DNA of 64,000 nt from Treponema denticola ATCC 35405 (GTDB lineage: Bacteria > Spirochaetota > Spirochaetia > Treponematales > Treponemataceae): assembly GCF_000008185.1 (NCBI RefSeq), contig NC_002967.9, positions 2,604,001 through 2,668,000 of the forward strand, written 5' to 3'. The translations under genes were made by a program, and so were the position numbers. Below the pieces are notes generated by a model that saw only the letters and a list, made by a program, of their open reading frames with translations, had not been told where the DNA came from and ran no database searches. Below are positions 19,555 to 27,170 of the stretch, piece by piece; positions within the stretch are counted from its first letter, which is position 1, and every line of letters begins with the position of its first letter.

Positions 19555-20896
19555 CTCAAGTTAAATCTAACCGAAAAAAAAGCTGTTCATCACGTAAAAA
19601 TCTAACCTAAAATAGAAGCCCTAAGGAAGGGCAAAATGGGGTTAGATATGAAAATGAAAAAGAAGCTGACCGAGGAAACGGCTAAACGGTACTGCACTGC
19701 AGGAAAGAAACAAAAGACGAAAATCCTCGATGAGTTTGTTGCAACTATCAAGTACAACCGAAAATATGCAATTCATATTCTGAAAAATAGTGCATACGTA
19801 AAAGTAACACACTTTAACAACGCTGCCAAAAAAAGTGTGCAGATCATTAAAGAGACACGAAAAAAGCGAAACTATGAAAAATACTACGGTCAAGACGTCC
19901 AAGAGCAAGTCATCCGGCTGTGGATTTTTTCGATGTACTTGTGTTCAAAACGGCTCGTGCCGTTTATACGTGATAATATCGATTACTTTGCTCAAAAGTT
20001 CGGCTATTCTGAACAACTTAAAGCAAAACTCGCTCGCATATCAAGTGCAACGGTCGGTAGGATTCTCAAGCCTGAAATTCCAAAACATTCTATCCGAGGT
20101 ATTTCAACAACACGGCCTGCAAAGAATCTTAATAAGCTCATTCCAATCCGCACCTTTTTCGACTGGGATGAACGCAAACCGGGCTTTTTTGAGGTTGACA
20201 CTGTCGCAAACTGTGGTATAAGTACTAAAGGACAGTATATTTGCACACTTACCCTCACTGATGTTCATTCAGGATGGACGGAAAATAGAGCCCTTTTAAA
20301 CAAAGCTCACCGATGGGTAAAAGAAGCGATAGAGGATGTGAAAATAAACTTACCGTTTCAGATGAAAGGTATTGATAGCGACAACGGAAGCGAGTTTAAG
20401 AATATACAGCTTTTACAATGGTGCAACACCAATAATGTGATCTTCACTCGAAGCCGATCATGTAAAAAAAATGATAATTGTTTTGTTGAACAAAAAAATG
20501 ACAGTGTGGTAAGACGCATTGTTGGCTACTATCGATTTGAGGGAGAGGAGACACGAAGCGTTATGGCTGACCTTTATGAGCAATATAACATGCTTGTAAA
20601 CTTCTTTTTTCCTTCAATGAAGATTATTTCAAAGCATAGGGTAGACGCAAAGGTCATAAAGAAATATGATGAAGCTAAGACACCGTATCGTAGGCTTATG
20701 GAAAGCTCTGATATAAGCGATGCTGAAAAAAATGAGCTGCAATGTAGGAAAGATAGCTTGGATTTACAACAGCTGATTGATAAAACGCAAGAGCTACAAA
20801 GCAAACTTATTTCAATGGCACAGAGGTGGTCTACATAGCTACGGTTAGATTTTTACTTGAGTAACGCATATCATTTGGGTTAGATTTTTACGTGAG
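19555..20896 (+). mobile_element. Insertion sequence with duplicated terminal repeats
   Basis: One DDE transposase gene is flanked by four copies of a 19–20-nt motif of the form CTCA(A/C)GTAAAAATCTAACC. Two are on the left (19555–19573 and 19590–19607) and two, inverted, on the right (20842–20861 and 20877–20896). Similarity of the left outer and right inner copies runs further outward (GCATTGACTCAAG beside GCGTTACTCAAG). I found no clear target-site duplication. The element lies just upstream of the tRNA-Leu promoter. Confidence 0.8.
19636..20838 (+). CDS. IS transposase with integrase-type DDE core
   Basis: The 400-residue protein has an N-terminal helical DNA-binding region and an rve-type integrase core. 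The catalytic triad is visible as FFEVDTVANCG (first Asp), GIDSDNGSEF (second Asp) and NCFVEQKND (Glu). The C-terminal part is helical and Lys-rich. The core resembles IS481/IS3-type integrases, but I cannot place the family by eye. The frame is intact with no stop or shift, so the element may still be active. An alternative start is the ATG at 19648 (MKMKKKLTEE). It is the only gene in the element. Confidence 0.88.
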   Translation: MGLDMKMKKKLTEETAKRYCTAGKKQKTKILDEFVATIKYNRKYAIHILKNSAYVKVTHFNNAAKKSVQIIKETRKKRNYEKYYGQDVQEQVIRLWIFSMYLCSKRLVPFIRDNIDYFAQKFGYSEQLKAKLARISSATVGRILKPEIPKHSIRGISTTRPAKNLNKLIPIRTFFDWDERKPGFFEVDTVANCGISTKGQYICTLTLTDVHSGWTENRALLNKAHRWVKEAIEDVKINLPFQMKGIDSDNGSEFKNIQLLQWCNTNNVIFTRSRSCKKNDNCFVEQKNDSVVRRIVGYYRFEGEETRSVMADLYEQYNMLVNFFFPSMKIISKHRVDAKVIKKYDEAKTPYRRLMESSDISDAEKNELQCRKDSLDLQQLIDKTQELQSKLISMAQRWST

Positions 20897-20973
20897 GAAA
20901 TACGGCCCTTTTTTTAAGGCTTTTTTAAAGTGAATATTTGGTTTATAAACTATAAAAGGCTGTTTATAAAAAA

Positions 20974-20991
20974 AAGCCCGCTTACGCGGGC
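20974..20991 (-). terminator. Terminator downstream of the M18 aminopeptidase
   Basis: On the minus strand GCCCGC, loop GTAA and GCGGGC are followed by eight T. It is strong and GC-rich, and lies 100 nt past the aminopeptidase stop codon. Confidence 0.85.
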
Positions 20992-20997
20992 AAGTCC

Positions 20998-21026
20998 GAT
21001 TCCGTACGAAGGAGGATTACGGAATC
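20998..21026 (-). ncRNA. Hairpin with SD-complementary loop (possible 3'UTR-derived small RNA)
   Basis: On the minus strand GATTCCGTA and TACGGAATC form a perfect 9-bp stem around the 11-nt loop ATCCTCCTTCG, directly followed by the terminator. The loop contains CCTCCTT, complementary to a Shine-Dalgarno sequence. The same 9-nt ATCCTCCTT occurs in the loop of the terminator at 52062–52072. No separate promoter was found, so the RNA would come from the aminopeptidase transcript. A function as small RNA is inferred. Confidence 0.4.
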
Positions 21027-21089
21027 AAACTACACATATCCAACAAAACTGATAATCATAAGTTACATACTATTGTTAAATGTGCATTA

Positions 21090-22496
21090 TTATTTATAAA
21101 AAGCTCTATAAGCTTTATAGGCCATATAAAGGTCGGCCTTACTCAAAATTTCAAATGGAGCATGCATCGAAAGAACGGGAACACCGCAGTCTACAACTTC
21201 GGCACCGTATTTTGCGATAATATAGGCAATTGTTCCGCCTCCGCCGGCATCTATTTTTCCGAGCTCAGCCGTCTGCCAGACAACCTTGTTATCATCAAAG
21301 ATTTTTCTTATTCTTTGTAAGAATTCTGCATTGGCATCATTTGAGCCGCCCTTGCCGCCCGAACCCGTATACTTATTGATGCAGATACCGTTGCCTATAT
21401 AGGCAGAATTCATCTTTTCAAAAACGGAGGGGAAGGCAGGGTCGAAACCTGCAGAAACATCGGCCGAAAGCATATATGAATTGGCAAAGGCCCTTCTAAC
21501 ATCAATATCCCTATAGTTTTTGTTTAAGGCAGCTATTTCTGCAACCATATTTTCAAAATAGAGAGCCTGCATACCGGTATTTCCTACGGAACCGATTTCT
21601 TCCTTATCGGCAAAAAGAGCAACAGCAGTCCTTTTTGGAGATTCTACTTCCAAAATAGCTTTTAAGCTTGTATAAGCACAAACCCTGTCATCATGGCCGT
21701 GACCGGCAATGAGGGAACTGTCAAAACCCACATTTCGGGCCTTTCCTGCCGGAACAACTTCCAGCTCAGCAACCCTAAAATCTTCCTCAATAATACCGTA
21801 TTTTTCGTTAAGGATTTTTAAGATATTGTCCTTTACCGGATTTTTTGACTCTTCTTTTTTATCGTCTTTTTTTTCTTTCGAAGAAGGTTTTTGATTTCCT
21901 ACAAGAATATTAAGCTGCTCGCCGGTTATACCCTCAGACATTGTTTCCTGAAGCTGCTTTTTTGAAAGGTGTATCAAAAGGTCATTTATAAAAAGAACAG
22001 GGTCCTTTTCGTCTTCGCCTATGCAAATATCAACTTTTTTCCCTTCTTTTGTAAAGATAACCCCATGAATAGCCAGAGGAATCGTAGTCCACTGATACTT
22101 TTTTACACCGCCGTAATAATGAGTCTTTAAAAAAGCCATATTTGACTCTTCAAAAAGAGGCATTTGCTTTAAGTCGAGACGGGGGCTGTCTATGTGAGCT
22201 CCGATAATATTCATACCCTGAGTAATATCATCACCCAAAACCATCAAAACAACGGATTTTTCTTTATTGTTTAGATAAACCTTTGTTCCTTTTTTTGCCG
22301 AACCGCTTTTTACGACTTCTTCAAGAGACTTAAAGCCATGCTTTTTAGCCTGTTTTATAATCTCTACAGTACATTCTCTTTCGGTTTTTCCATTGTCTAA
22401 AAAATCCAAATAACTATCTGAAAGCTTCCCTAACTCGGAAAGTTCAGCCTTAGTCAAATTTTCCCAAGCAGATTTCTGCTTATAAGATAAATCCAT
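21090..22496 (-). CDS. M18-family aminopeptidase
   Basis: This cytoplasmic dizinc aminopeptidase removes N-terminal (often acidic) residues from peptides, consistent with peptide-based nutrition. The 468-residue protein shows the M18 metal-site motifs GAHIDSPRLDLK, GHGHDDRVCAYTS, DKEEIGSVGNTG and VLSMHAPFE near the C-terminus. A Lys/Glu-rich insertion (about residues 195–220) is unusual for the family. AGAGGTG precedes the ATG. The leader holds two competing small hairpins (see separate entry). A hairpin plus terminator unit lies downstream. Confidence 0.92.
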   Translation of the reverse strand: MDLSYKQKSAWENLTKAELSELGKLSDSYLDFLDNGKTERECTVEIIKQAKKHGFKSLEEVVKSGSAKKGTKVYLNNKEKSVVLMVLGDDITQGMNIIGAHIDSPRLDLKQMPLFEESNMAFLKTHYYGGVKKYQWTTIPLAIHGVIFTKEGKKVDICIGEDEKDPVLFINDLLIHLSKKQLQETMSEGITGEQLNILVGNQKPSSKEKKDDKKEESKNPVKDNILKILNEKYGIIEEDFRVAELEVVPAGKARNVGFDSSLIAGHGHDDRVCAYTSLKAILEVESPKRTAVALFADKEEIGSVGNTGMQALYFENMVAEIAALNKNYRDIDVRRAFANSYMLSADVSAGFDPAFPSVFEKMNSAYIGNGICINKYTGSGGKGGSNDANAEFLQRIRKIFDDNKVVWQTAELGKIDAGGGGTIAYIIAKYGAEVVDCGVPVLSMHAPFEILSKADLYMAYKAYRAFYK

Positions 22497-22516
22497 AACG
22501 CACCTCTTTGATTTTT

Positions 22517-22542
22517 ACCGTCATTTACGGTTTTTATACCGT
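22517..22542 (-). promoter_or_regulatory. Mutually exclusive hairpins in the M18 aminopeptidase leader
   Basis: ACCGT CATTT ACGGT (22517–22531) and ACGGT TTTTAT ACCGT (22527–22542) share the central ACGGT arm, so only one hairpin can form at a time. They lie between a TATACT-like -10 box and the SD-bearing start region. The stems are only 5 bp; an operator is an alternative. Confidence 0.3.
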
Positions 22543-22621
22543 TTTAGTATATACCTTTTTTGAATTTTAGAAAAGCAGGCAAATTTTTATGCACATTTTT
22601 ATGATAAAAAAATAATAAATC

Positions 22622-22650
22622 TTGACATATTATATGAATTTATGTAGATT
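22622..22650 (+). promoter_or_regulatory. Promoter of the rhodanese lipoprotein gene
   Basis: TTGACA (22622–22627), a 17-nt spacer and TAGATT (22645–22650) form a strong sigma-70-type promoter about 24 nt before the chosen ATG. Confidence 0.75.
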
Positions 22651-22673
22651 TGTACAAATCAAGGAGTATGATG

Positions 22674-23069
22674 ATGAAAAAAACATGTATATTTTTAAGC
22701 TTTTTACTTATGGTGATTTTTTCGGTTTCATGTAATGCAAAATCTACAGAAAATATTATCAGAATGGACGGTTCCCGGCTGGAAGCAATTTTGAACGATG
22801 AAACGGAACGGGGAAAGTATCTTGTAATCGATGTCCGTGAAGACTATGAATATAAGGCAGGCCATGTGCCTTACTCAATAAATATAAGCGTACAAGAAAT
22901 AGAAAGCCGAATTTCGGAAATTTCCGATTGGAAAGAAAAGAATGTAATTGTTATATGCCGCAGCGGCAGAAGAAGCAGAGCCGCAGCCGAAATTTTAGTA
23001 AAGCACGGATTTAAAAAAATATTTGATGCCGACGGCGTAAGCAAATACAACTATAAATTGGAAAAATAA
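22674..23069 (+). CDS. Rhodanese-like lipoprotein
   Basis: This small lipid-anchored single-domain rhodanese is likely periplasmic and transfers sulfane sulfur or senses redox state. The signal MKKTCIFLSFLLMVIFSVSC gives lipobox SVSC. The domain shows VIDVREDYEYKAGHVPYSIN and the active-site loop CRSGRRS, whose Cys carries the persulfide. Three consecutive in-frame ATGs occur (22668, 22671, 22674). AAGGAG at 22661–22666 is best spaced for the last. T. denticola is known for H2S production, but a link is only inferred. Confidence 0.88.
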   Translation: MKKTCIFLSFLLMVIFSVSCNAKSTENIIRMDGSRLEAILNDETERGKYLVIDVREDYEYKAGHVPYSINISVQEIESRISEISDWKEKNVIVICRSGRRSRAAAEILVKHGFKKIFDADGVSKYNYKLEK

Positions 23070-23165
23070 CCCCCTGTAGGAATCTGTCGATTTTATAAAA
23101 AACTCATTAAAAGGGCTTGCCTAAAAAGCGATTATATGGCAATATAGCCCTTTAGGAGATATATC

Positions 23166-23792
23166 GTGTCAAACAAAATTAGAATTGAAGATGAAGAACA
23201 ATTAATTTCTTCCTTAAAAGATCTTATCGAGGCGATCAAAACACAGGAAAGTCCTGAAGAATTAAACTTATATCGCCGAATCTTTAAAAAAGCAGTCCCG
23301 CTCACGATGCGGTCTTATGTTGCCGCCTACCTTATTAAGCAAGCGGGAATCGGAGGCAGCCGCATTTATAAAAAAGACAATAGAAACGGCTTAGGAAAAG
23401 GTACCTTTAAACAAAACTCTGCAAGACCGTCAAGGCCTAAAGTCATATTGGCAGAAGAAGAGTCAACAAGTCTTTTTATCGGTGTAGGCCGAAAAAGAGG
23501 AATTTTCCCAAAAGATATTATAACATTGTTGATTCAGGGAGCCGGTATTTCACGTGAACATATCGGCGACATAAGAATTTTGGATAATTACTGCTTTGTA
23601 CAAGTTATGCAGAATGAAGCTGAAACTATTATCGAAAAACTCAACAACAGCTATTACCGAGGCAAGAATTTAACGGTCAGTCATTCAAGGAGACCGGAGG
23701 ATGACAATTTTGAAGATTCCGAAACCTTTGAACATATAGAAAATTACGCAGAAGAAGAAAATAACCATAGTCAAACTGAAAACGAAGTATAA
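23166..23792 (+). CDS. Stand-alone DbpA-type RNA-binding domain protein
   Basis: The 208-residue protein starts at GTG with AGGAG upstream. The C-terminal half (about residues 98–178) matches the DbpA RNA-binding domain, an RRM-like fold normally found at the C-terminus of DEAD-box helicases: LFIGVGRKRGIFPKDIITLL, GDIRILDNYCFVQV and a basic NSYYRGKNLTVSHSRR. Here no helicase domain is present. The N-terminal part is helical, followed by a basic linker rich in Lys, Arg and Asn. The tail is acidic. A role in rRNA folding or as a partner of a separate helicase is inferred. Confidence 0.78.
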   Translation: MSNKIRIEDEEQLISSLKDLIEAIKTQESPEELNLYRRIFKKAVPLTMRSYVAAYLIKQAGIGGSRIYKKDNRNGLGKGTFKQNSARPSRPKVILAEEESTSLFIGVGRKRGIFPKDIITLLIQGAGISREHIGDIRILDNYCFVQVMQNEAETIIEKLNNSYYRGKNLTVSHSRRPEDDNFEDSETFEHIENYAEEENNHSQTENEV

Positions 23793-23814
23793 GTCTTTCA
23801 GACAGACTTCAGAA

Positions 23815-23845
23815 AAGCCCCTCTTAAAAAGAGGGGCTTTTTTTT
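23815..23845 (+). terminator. Terminator after the DbpA-domain gene
   Basis: AAGCCCCTCTT (23815–23825) and AAGAGGGGCTT (23829–23839) form an 11-bp stem followed by eight T. A smaller hairpin, AAGTCT/AGACTT, lies just before it. Confidence 0.9.
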
Positions 23846-23852
23846 AACAGAC

Positions 23853-23881
23853 TTGTAAGAAAAAAATAAATTTGCTAAAAT
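23853..23881 (+). promoter_or_regulatory. Promoter of the sigma-54 activator gene, predicted leaderless
   Basis: TTGTAA (23853–23858), a 17-nt spacer and TAAAAT (23876–23881) stand only 5 nt before the ATG at 23887. No Shine-Dalgarno sequence is present. It is possible that translation instead starts at TTG 23872 from an upstream promoter. Confidence 0.5.
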
Positions 23882-23886
23882 GCGGT

Positions 23887-25023
23887 ATGAAAGATTGCGT
23901 TTACTCGGCATATTCAAAAGAAGATGCTAAGCATTTTATTAAAGAAGTCGGGAGTTTGTGGAATGTATCTTTAACCTTTGACAGCAGCAAAATAGTAGAT
24001 ATTTTAAAAGAGAAACATTTTGATTTTGTAATTATCGATGCAGAATCAGGCGGCCTTTTTCTACCCGATACCCTTGAATTAATCAAAAACGAATTTCCAC
24101 ATATTCATATATTTATTATAATACATTGTAAACAAAATGATTTACAATACAATCTATTAAATTCCCATGTATCGGAAGTTTTTGAAATTCCAAAAGATTT
24201 TAAGGGGATATACGACAAAATAGAAAATTTCTTTCCGGAAGAACTGTGCAAAGAAAAAACACCGGCCTACACAAAAGAAGACGAAAATATACAAATAATA
24301 AAAAAAGAAATAATCGGCATCAGTAAGGAAATCTGCGAGCTTAGGGAATTTATCTACAGAGCAGCCAACTCAAACCTGCCGGTGCTCCTATCCGGAGAAA
24401 CAGGAGTAGGAAAAGGGGTGACAGCAAATTTAATACATAGGCTATCTCAGGTCAAAAACAAAAAATTCCTGCCGATAAACGTCAGCTGCATACCGGAATC
24501 ATTGGCAGAATCTTTTTTGTTCGGCACTGAAGAAGGAAGCTTTACCGGCGCAGTTAAAAAAGAAGGAGCTTTTTTTGAAGCCTCCGGCGGCACAATCTTT
24601 TTAGACGAAATGGAAACCCTTTCACCGGATATCCAGGCAAAACTTCTGCATGTCTTGGAATCAGGTCTTATAAGACCCGTCGGCTCGACAAAATCAAAGC
24701 AGGTTGAATTCCGTTTAATAGCAGCGGCAAACGAAGATTTACAAAAAATGATTGACGAAAAAAAATTCCGCCAAGACCTCTACTATAGACTTCATGTTCT
24801 GCACCATGAAATACCGCCTCTGCGGAACAGAAAAGAAGACATAAAATACATCGCTCAAGCCTATCTTACCAAGGCAGAAAAAACTATAAGCGACAGGGCA
24901 CAAGCAAAACTTAATTTTCACAACTGGCCCGGAAACATAAGAGAATTATACAACTGTCTGGACAGGGCCTGTAATCTTGCCGGAGACGGAGAAAAAATAG
25001 AAAACCGCCATATAAAATTCTAG
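23887..25023 (+). CDS. Sigma-54-dependent AAA+ activator lacking a DNA-binding domain
   Basis: The 378-residue protein has a receiver-like N-terminus (about 1–120) without the usual phospho-acceptor cluster, then a sigma-54 AAA+ domain. Visible are Walker A GETGVGKG, the sigma-54 contact loop EEGSFTGA (GSFTGA instead of GAFTGA), Walker B GGTIFLDEME, and arginine-finger region FRQDLYYRLHVL. The protein stops soon after NWPGNIREL, so the Fis-type HTH is missing. It may work from solution or through a partner. It ends in a 4-nt overlap with the convergent TPR gene, so truncation by that neighbour is possible. An upstream TTG (23872) is the alternative start. Confidence 0.87.
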   Translation: MKDCVYSAYSKEDAKHFIKEVGSLWNVSLTFDSSKIVDILKEKHFDFVIIDAESGGLFLPDTLELIKNEFPHIHIFIIIHCKQNDLQYNLLNSHVSEVFEIPKDFKGIYDKIENFFPEELCKEKTPAYTKEDENIQIIKKEIIGISKEICELREFIYRAANSNLPVLLSGETGVGKGVTANLIHRLSQVKNKKFLPINVSCIPESLAESFLFGTEEGSFTGAVKKEGAFFEASGGTIFLDEMETLSPDIQAKLLHVLESGLIRPVGSTKSKQVEFRLIAAANEDLQKMIDEKKFRQDLYYRLHVLHHEIPPLRNRKEDIKYIAQAYLTKAEKTISDRAQAKLNFHNWPGNIRELYNCLDRACNLAGDGEKIENRHIKF

Positions 25024-26120
25024 TCGTTTTCAGCCGGCTTTTGGGTTTGGTGAATTCCCTTTCCTTTTAGACAAACCGTACCGTCTTTTATAATTATTTG
25101 CCCCAATACATTTACCGGTCTATCCGGATCTATTTTTGACACAAAATCACAAAAAACAGGAACAACACCTTCAAGGATTTGCTTTGTATCGTAACCGACC
25201 AAAAGGTTAAAGGCTGTACTATATGTACCGGTTTGTATATTGGCAGGCATTCCCTTCCATACTACCCAGCAATCAAGATAAAGAAGGGGCTCCTGTTTTA
25301 CCTGAGCATAAGAATAAATATCCTGTATATTATCAAAGCCGGGCTCTTCAAAATAATCCATCAAAAGCCTGGATTTTTGTTTTATCGAAAAAGAAGCATT
25401 AGATGAAAGAAGCCTGTTTATCTCAACTTGAGCAGCATTATCTCTATGAGCATTAAAATAGGTTTGAGCATCCGAATACGCTTTTAATATTTGGCTTTGA
25501 GTCAATACATAAATATATGAGCCTTCCATGTCGACAGCATACTTTCTTTCATTACTGTCCAATTTAAATTCTTCTAAATTAGCCCTTCCGCTGTCTGAAA
25601 AATTCCTTGTTTTAGTTATGTACGGCACAATAAAAACAAAAGAAATTATCGAAATACCTAAAACAAGAGCAACGGCAATACTTCTTCCTTTTTTTTCTTC
25701 ATGCCCCGGTCTGGGGAAAAGAGTTTTTATTTTACCTGACTGAACAAAATTGCCTAATTTTTCGGGCGAATTATTTTTGCGAATAATGTCCAAACCTTTT
25801 TTTGCAAGTTTACAATTAGGGTTGTGTTCAAGAGCTTGTAAATAGTATTCTACGGCCTCTGTTGTAAGAGAGCGTCTCAAGGCCATAGCAGCATAGGTTG
25901 ACAGCAAGTCGGAATCCGTCGGTTTTATTTGTCTGGCTCTTAAAAAATAATCCATAGCACCCTGGATATCACCTACATGAAAAGACGCCAAACCTAAATA
26001 AAAATGAAAGGCAAAAGAGTCCCTGTATTCAACAACATGAGGCTCCAATAAAGAGATAACATCATTGTATTTCTTTTTAGATAATAATTTTTTACCTTGA
26101 TCTACAACGGAAATAGCCAT
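25020..26120 (-). CDS. Membrane-anchored TPR protein
   Basis: Residues 1–120 hold about three TPR units (FHFYLGLASFHVGDIQGAMD; AVEYYLQALEHNPN). One membrane helix follows (about 148–170, VALVLGISIISFVFIVPYI). The C-terminal half (about 195 residues) should be periplasmic and matches nothing I recognise. With a cytoplasmic TPR and outer domain it resembles a scaffold protein. It is last in a minus-strand run with two envelope proteins just upstream, 3 nt from the next gene. Confidence 0.75.
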   Translation of the reverse strand: MAISVVDQGKKLLSKKKYNDVISLLEPHVVEYRDSFAFHFYLGLASFHVGDIQGAMDYFLRARQIKPTDSDLLSTYAAMALRRSLTTEAVEYYLQALEHNPNCKLAKKGLDIIRKNNSPEKLGNFVQSGKIKTLFPRPGHEEKKGRSIAVALVLGISIISFVFIVPYITKTRNFSDSGRANLEEFKLDSNERKYAVDMEGSYIYVLTQSQILKAYSDAQTYFNAHRDNAAQVEINRLLSSNASFSIKQKSRLLMDYFEEPGFDNIQDIYSYAQVKQEPLLYLDCWVVWKGMPANIQTGTYSTAFNLLVGYDTKQILEGVVPVFCDFVSKIDPDRPVNVLGQIIIKDGTVCLKGKGIHQTQKPAEND

Positions 26121-26123
26121 TTT

Positions 26124-27170
26124 TTATTCCTGTATATTTTGTATTGCATTATCTGTCTGTTTTATTAAATCTTCAATATATTCATCGGAAGCCATATCGG
26201 GATTTGATTCAACTTCAAGAATTTTATCCAATAAGGCTTGTATATATTGGTAATCTTTTTCATTTTTAGGGGGTTCGGCTTTATCCTGAGGAACAGGGCT
26301 ATTAGTCTTATCGGACACATCCTCTTTTACAGAAGTGTTTTTCTTTCGTAAAAAGTCATAACAACCTATAAACATTGTTACCTTTAAGCTGTCACTGTTC
26401 TCCAATACCTCGTTAGGCCAAACAAAAAGCAAGGCTGAATCATTATGCGAATATTGGGTACTAAATAATCTTCCCTGAACTGCTTTAGGCAGCCACTTAA
26501 TACTTTGAAGTCTTTCCCAGTTGGCAACATAAATTTGAGCCGGTATTTTGGCTTCGGAATGATTGAGTAAAAATAAACAGGCTAAATCGGAATTTGCAGA
26601 AATAATGGCAGAATCTTTTTCAAATTTAGGTTCTAAAACCGTTTCTCTAAAAATTCCCGTTCTTAAATCGGTATAAAGGGGAATTTTTCGGTCTTCTCCG
26701 AGCTTAGTGTCAAAAAGAGCCTTTAATGCAAATTCTGCCGTACTACCGCTTGTATTTTCAACTATAGTTTCAATCTTTAAAAGAGGGCCGCCGGTACCGT
26801 AAGTTTGTTCTGTAAACGATAATTTTTGAGTAACATAAAAAGAATCATCAAAATCATATACGATTTTTATTGAATCTCCGTCAGCTTCAATGGTAACGGG
26901 CTTTCCTACTCTCTTTTTTAATTCATAGACCTTATTATCCTTATAAACATAGAATTTATTGGTACGGCCTAGGGACCTATCATCATAAAGAGGAGTATAT
27001 TTTCCCTTTCCTCTGATAGAAAGATTATAAAGACAAAAATTTCCCGTCTTTCTAAAAACCACCAACTTAAGATTATCTTTTAAAAGTTCGTAATCAGGCA
27101 GTGATTTAGCATGTAAAAAAAATGTTGTCAAACCTAATAATAAAATCGTAAAATATCTTTTTACTTTCAT
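26124..27170 (-). CDS. Exported protein of unknown function
   Basis: The N-terminal signal MKVKRYFTILLLGLTTFFLHA is cleavable in style. The body (about residues 25–260) is beta-rich with alternating polar and aromatic residues; the last 90 residues are charged, proline-containing and then helical. No known family is recognised. It overlaps the upstream TPR/coiled-coil gene by 4 nt, so the two are co-translated and probably work together in the periplasm. Confidence 0.7.
   Translation of the reverse strand: MKVKRYFTILLLGLTTFFLHAKSLPDYELLKDNLKLVVFRKTGNFCLYNLSIRGKGKYTPLYDDRSLGRTNKFYVYKDNKVYELKKRVGKPVTIEADGDSIKIVYDFDDSFYVTQKLSFTEQTYGTGGPLLKIETIVENTSGSTAEFALKALFDTKLGEDRKIPLYTDLRTGIFRETVLEPKFEKDSAIISANSDLACLFLLNHSEAKIPAQIYVANWERLQSIKWLPKAVQGRLFSTQYSHNDSALLFVWPNEVLENSDSLKVTMFIGCYDFLRKKNTSVKEDVSDKTNSPVPQDKAEPPKNEKDYQYIQALLDKILEVESNPDMASDEYIEDLIKQTDNAIQNIQE

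Noticed and set aside
19540-20910. Target-site duplication around the insertion sequence
   Set aside because: Comparing bases outside the outermost repeat copies gave no convincing match; the exact ends are uncertain.
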